Assembly (NCBI GenBank): GCA_029582155.1
Contig: CM055899.1
Coordinates: 69,461,719 to 69,525,718 of the forward strand
Origin: Panopea generosa
Lineage: Eukaryota; Mollusca; Bivalvia; Adapedonta; Hiatellidae
Length of the DNA: 64,000 nucleotides
Direction: 5' to 3'
Both the position numbers and the translations under genes were made by a program. Positions 62,075 to 64,000 of the stretch are shown here, in pieces. The notes beneath the pieces were generated by a model. It saw only the letters and a program-made list of their open reading frames with translations. It was not told the origin of the DNA and did no database searches. How positions within the stretch are numbered: position 1 is the stretch's first letter; every line of letters starts with the position of its first letter.

Positions 62075-62194
62075 TAGGGGCGTAGCTAGCCTAACAGTTA
62101 TGTGCAGGTCTAAAACTAGGGGTGTCCGTAGGCTTACACCTCCGGATTTTTTTGCGCCTGGGTCTTTGGACATATTTCGTAGCTACGCTTCTAA
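62075..62194. mobile_element. Short hAT-like MITE
   Basis: TAGGGGCGTAGCTAGC at 62075-62090 faces CGTAGCTACGCTTCTA at 62178-62193; the reverse complement of the latter starts TAGAAGCGTAGCTACG, nearly the same. The GGGGCGTAGC terminus is known from hAT-type MITEs of marine invertebrates. The element is about 120 bp and has no transposase. ACTGTT occurs on both sides, but a clean 8-bp duplication cannot be called. The 78-codon frame across it is not a gene. Confidence 0.65.
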
Positions 62195-63557
62195 CTGTTT
62201 ATATGTCTTAATTGTCTTAGAAAACTACACCTTTGACACCGGTAGTTACCCTAATAAGAATTCATATTTTATTATGAAAAAATAGCTTTATATTATGCTA
62301 TTGTTTTTTTTTATATATATCGTGATCTAAATAATCATGTCACTGTACTTGTACTGATTTTTCATACTTCAAATTGCAGAAAAAAAGAAAAATAATTGGC
62401 CTTTGATTCGTACGGATTTGTGTGTTTTGGTGAGAAAGAAGGGTTTCTTCCTATTTTTACAGAATTATATAGATATACACTGGCGGGTCTACTCTTGAAA
62501 ACACCCCCGCTGATATAGATGCATTCGAGATCAGGACACAGTTGATTCATTACTTAATCAGATTATAGACTGACATTATTATGTCCGCATCTATTTCTTG
62601 TAAGATAATAATTTATGAACTGCTACAGTAATACTCTTCTCAGAAATACGTAAAATTATTTAAATTCACACGTTCTGTTGACTACGTTTATACTTAGAAA
62701 GAGACAAAACATTTTCATATTCCACTAACAAATGATCAACCTACTAGGTATAATTTAAGTTATTATATATTTACAGAAGTATAATTAATATCAGGTGAAG
62801 GAGCTTACATTACATTGTTTGAAACACGCAACGTGCTTTGTGAATATACTGAACAACAGTATTCATTTCGGATTAACTAGCATGCACGTGCATTGTCCCG
62901 GTTAGATGTAAACTTTTAGGCATTTTTTACCCAAACAGAGGGAAGGGGGGTTAAAAGCAAAGAAATGTGTGTGATAAAAATCAGAAGAAAATAAAACGGA
63001 AGCAGATCGGGAAAAAATAATATTCAACTTATTGATGTTTTACAGTATAAACGTGTGTACATTGTGATTTATAACACAACCAAACGTTTATATGGCGGTA
63101 TTGAATTCCGTTTTACAAATACTCTATACATTTAAAACAGAAAAAGTTACGGTGAACCAAACGGTCACATTCATGATATTGCATGTAGTTTCCACAAACG
63201 TGGCGTAAAAGTTCTGGATTTAAATTAATGTGGGAGTTGTCGCCCTAGTTCCATATCGAATATTTAGTAATACAGCAATTAGGAAAATTGTGAACATGGG
63301 AAAAACAATTGTAAAAATAACTAAAGATAAAAAAAGTTTTACGAAATTAATAATTAATAATATAATTGTATAAGGTAAATACATTTGAGAATAATTAGCA
63401 GTTGTGCAGGATACAACTTAAACTTGCCAACCAGCATGGTTATTTTATTCCATAACAGCATTGCAGTGAGTCACATGTGCAAGAGTGCCCCCGGTCCGGG
63501 AGTACCCACTTTATCTTGGTTAGAACATATGTGTCACCGTTTTCGCGCCTTTTTTTT
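62195..63557. other. AT-rich sequence, possibly intronic
   Basis: No exon recognised. A small GC-rich imperfect palindrome, CCCCCGGTCCGGGAGTACCC, lies at 63489-63508. Confidence 0.4.
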
Positions 63558-63658
63558 GACATATGATATAGAATTTTGATTCCTATTTCTGCTACATAAT
63601 GTTGAGATCTGATCCTCCTTTCTTGCCACATAATGTAGACTTTTGACCCCTTTTTTCA
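63558..63658. repeat. 34-35-bp tandem repeat, three degenerate copies
   Basis: ACATATGATATAGAATTTTG (63559), ACATAATGTTGAGATCTGAT (63594) and ACATAATGTAGACTTTTGAC (63628) begin successive units. Each runs into a C/T-rich end (CCTATTTCTGC, CCTCCTTTCTTGC, CCCCTTTTTTC). Confidence 0.8.
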
Positions 63659-64000
63659 TTCTGGTGTATCAATTCTCTACTGCCTAGGAACCTCTTTGTA
63701 GATTGGAGAGAAGACACATTGGCACAGAGACACATCCCATCCCCGGAGTTCATATATTGTTACAAAGATTGCAACTCTGACATCCATTATTCTAACTCAC
63801 CAGTTCAAGTACATATCCGAGGAATAAAAATGCTAAAACCAGAGTGCACCACAAAACAAAAATTTACGGACGGAAGACATACACTTGTTGATCAGAATAG
63901 CTCAAATTAAGCTTTGATCTGGTCAGCTAAAAACGAGGGTTTCACCATGATCATAAACACTCTCACCATACTAATAGTTATCCCCAAACACGTAAACATG
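63659..64000. other. Right edge, no gene recognised
   Basis: The 63-codon frame at 63719-63910 (plus) is not low-complexity but has no motif I recognise. It could be part of an exon of the receptor-like gene or chance. Confidence 0.35.

Overview
The window looks like nuclear DNA from a mollusc, most likely a bivalve. It is about two-thirds AT, has almost no long open frames, and is built mainly of tandem repeats and decayed transposable elements. Three degenerate tRNA-derived SINEs share a central block of the kind seen in molluscan SINEs. The organism call rests on these families and on general composition, not on a database match.

Layout. 1-2960 is the end of a 57-bp minisatellite that runs in from the left, with a 28-base poly-C run inside it. 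3507-3812 is a tRNA-headed SINE. 6952-8240 is a broken non-LTR reverse transcriptase on the plus strand. 8534-8955 is a 422-bp element with 41-bp terminal inverted repeats, followed by several small minisatellites to 10.4 kb. 11601-14602 is a tandem array with a unit of about 110 bp. 19214-29195 is a 10-kb GC-rich 54-bp satellite with higher-order structure, interrupted once by a 304-bp retroposed insertion that has a 9-bp target duplication.

The right half is AT-rich and holds transposon fossils. These are two LINE remnants of L1/Tx1-like type (35600-36690 plus, 37890-39957 minus), two SINEs and a LINE tail (44.4-44.8 and 47.2 kb, minus), a Ty3/Gypsy pol remnant (45310-46320 plus), a nearly complete but broken endonuclease plus reverse transcriptase LINE (48150-51600 minus), a 49-bp minisatellite (57706-58312), another LINE tail (60555-60940 minus) and a short hAT-like MITE (62075-62194).

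The only credible host gene piece is an exon at 60025-60230 plus. It encodes a signal peptide and the start of an ANF-receptor-like ligand-binding domain, and ends at a GTAAAT splice donor. Its remaining exons were not identified and probably lie to the right.

The many short open frames in the three large arrays come from repeat units of 57 and 54 bp, both multiples of three, and are not proposed as genes. The best candidate for something undescribed is the 54-bp satellite: GC-rich in an AT-rich region, organised in nested higher-order repeats, and carrying a strong 5' splice-site-like word in nearly every unit.
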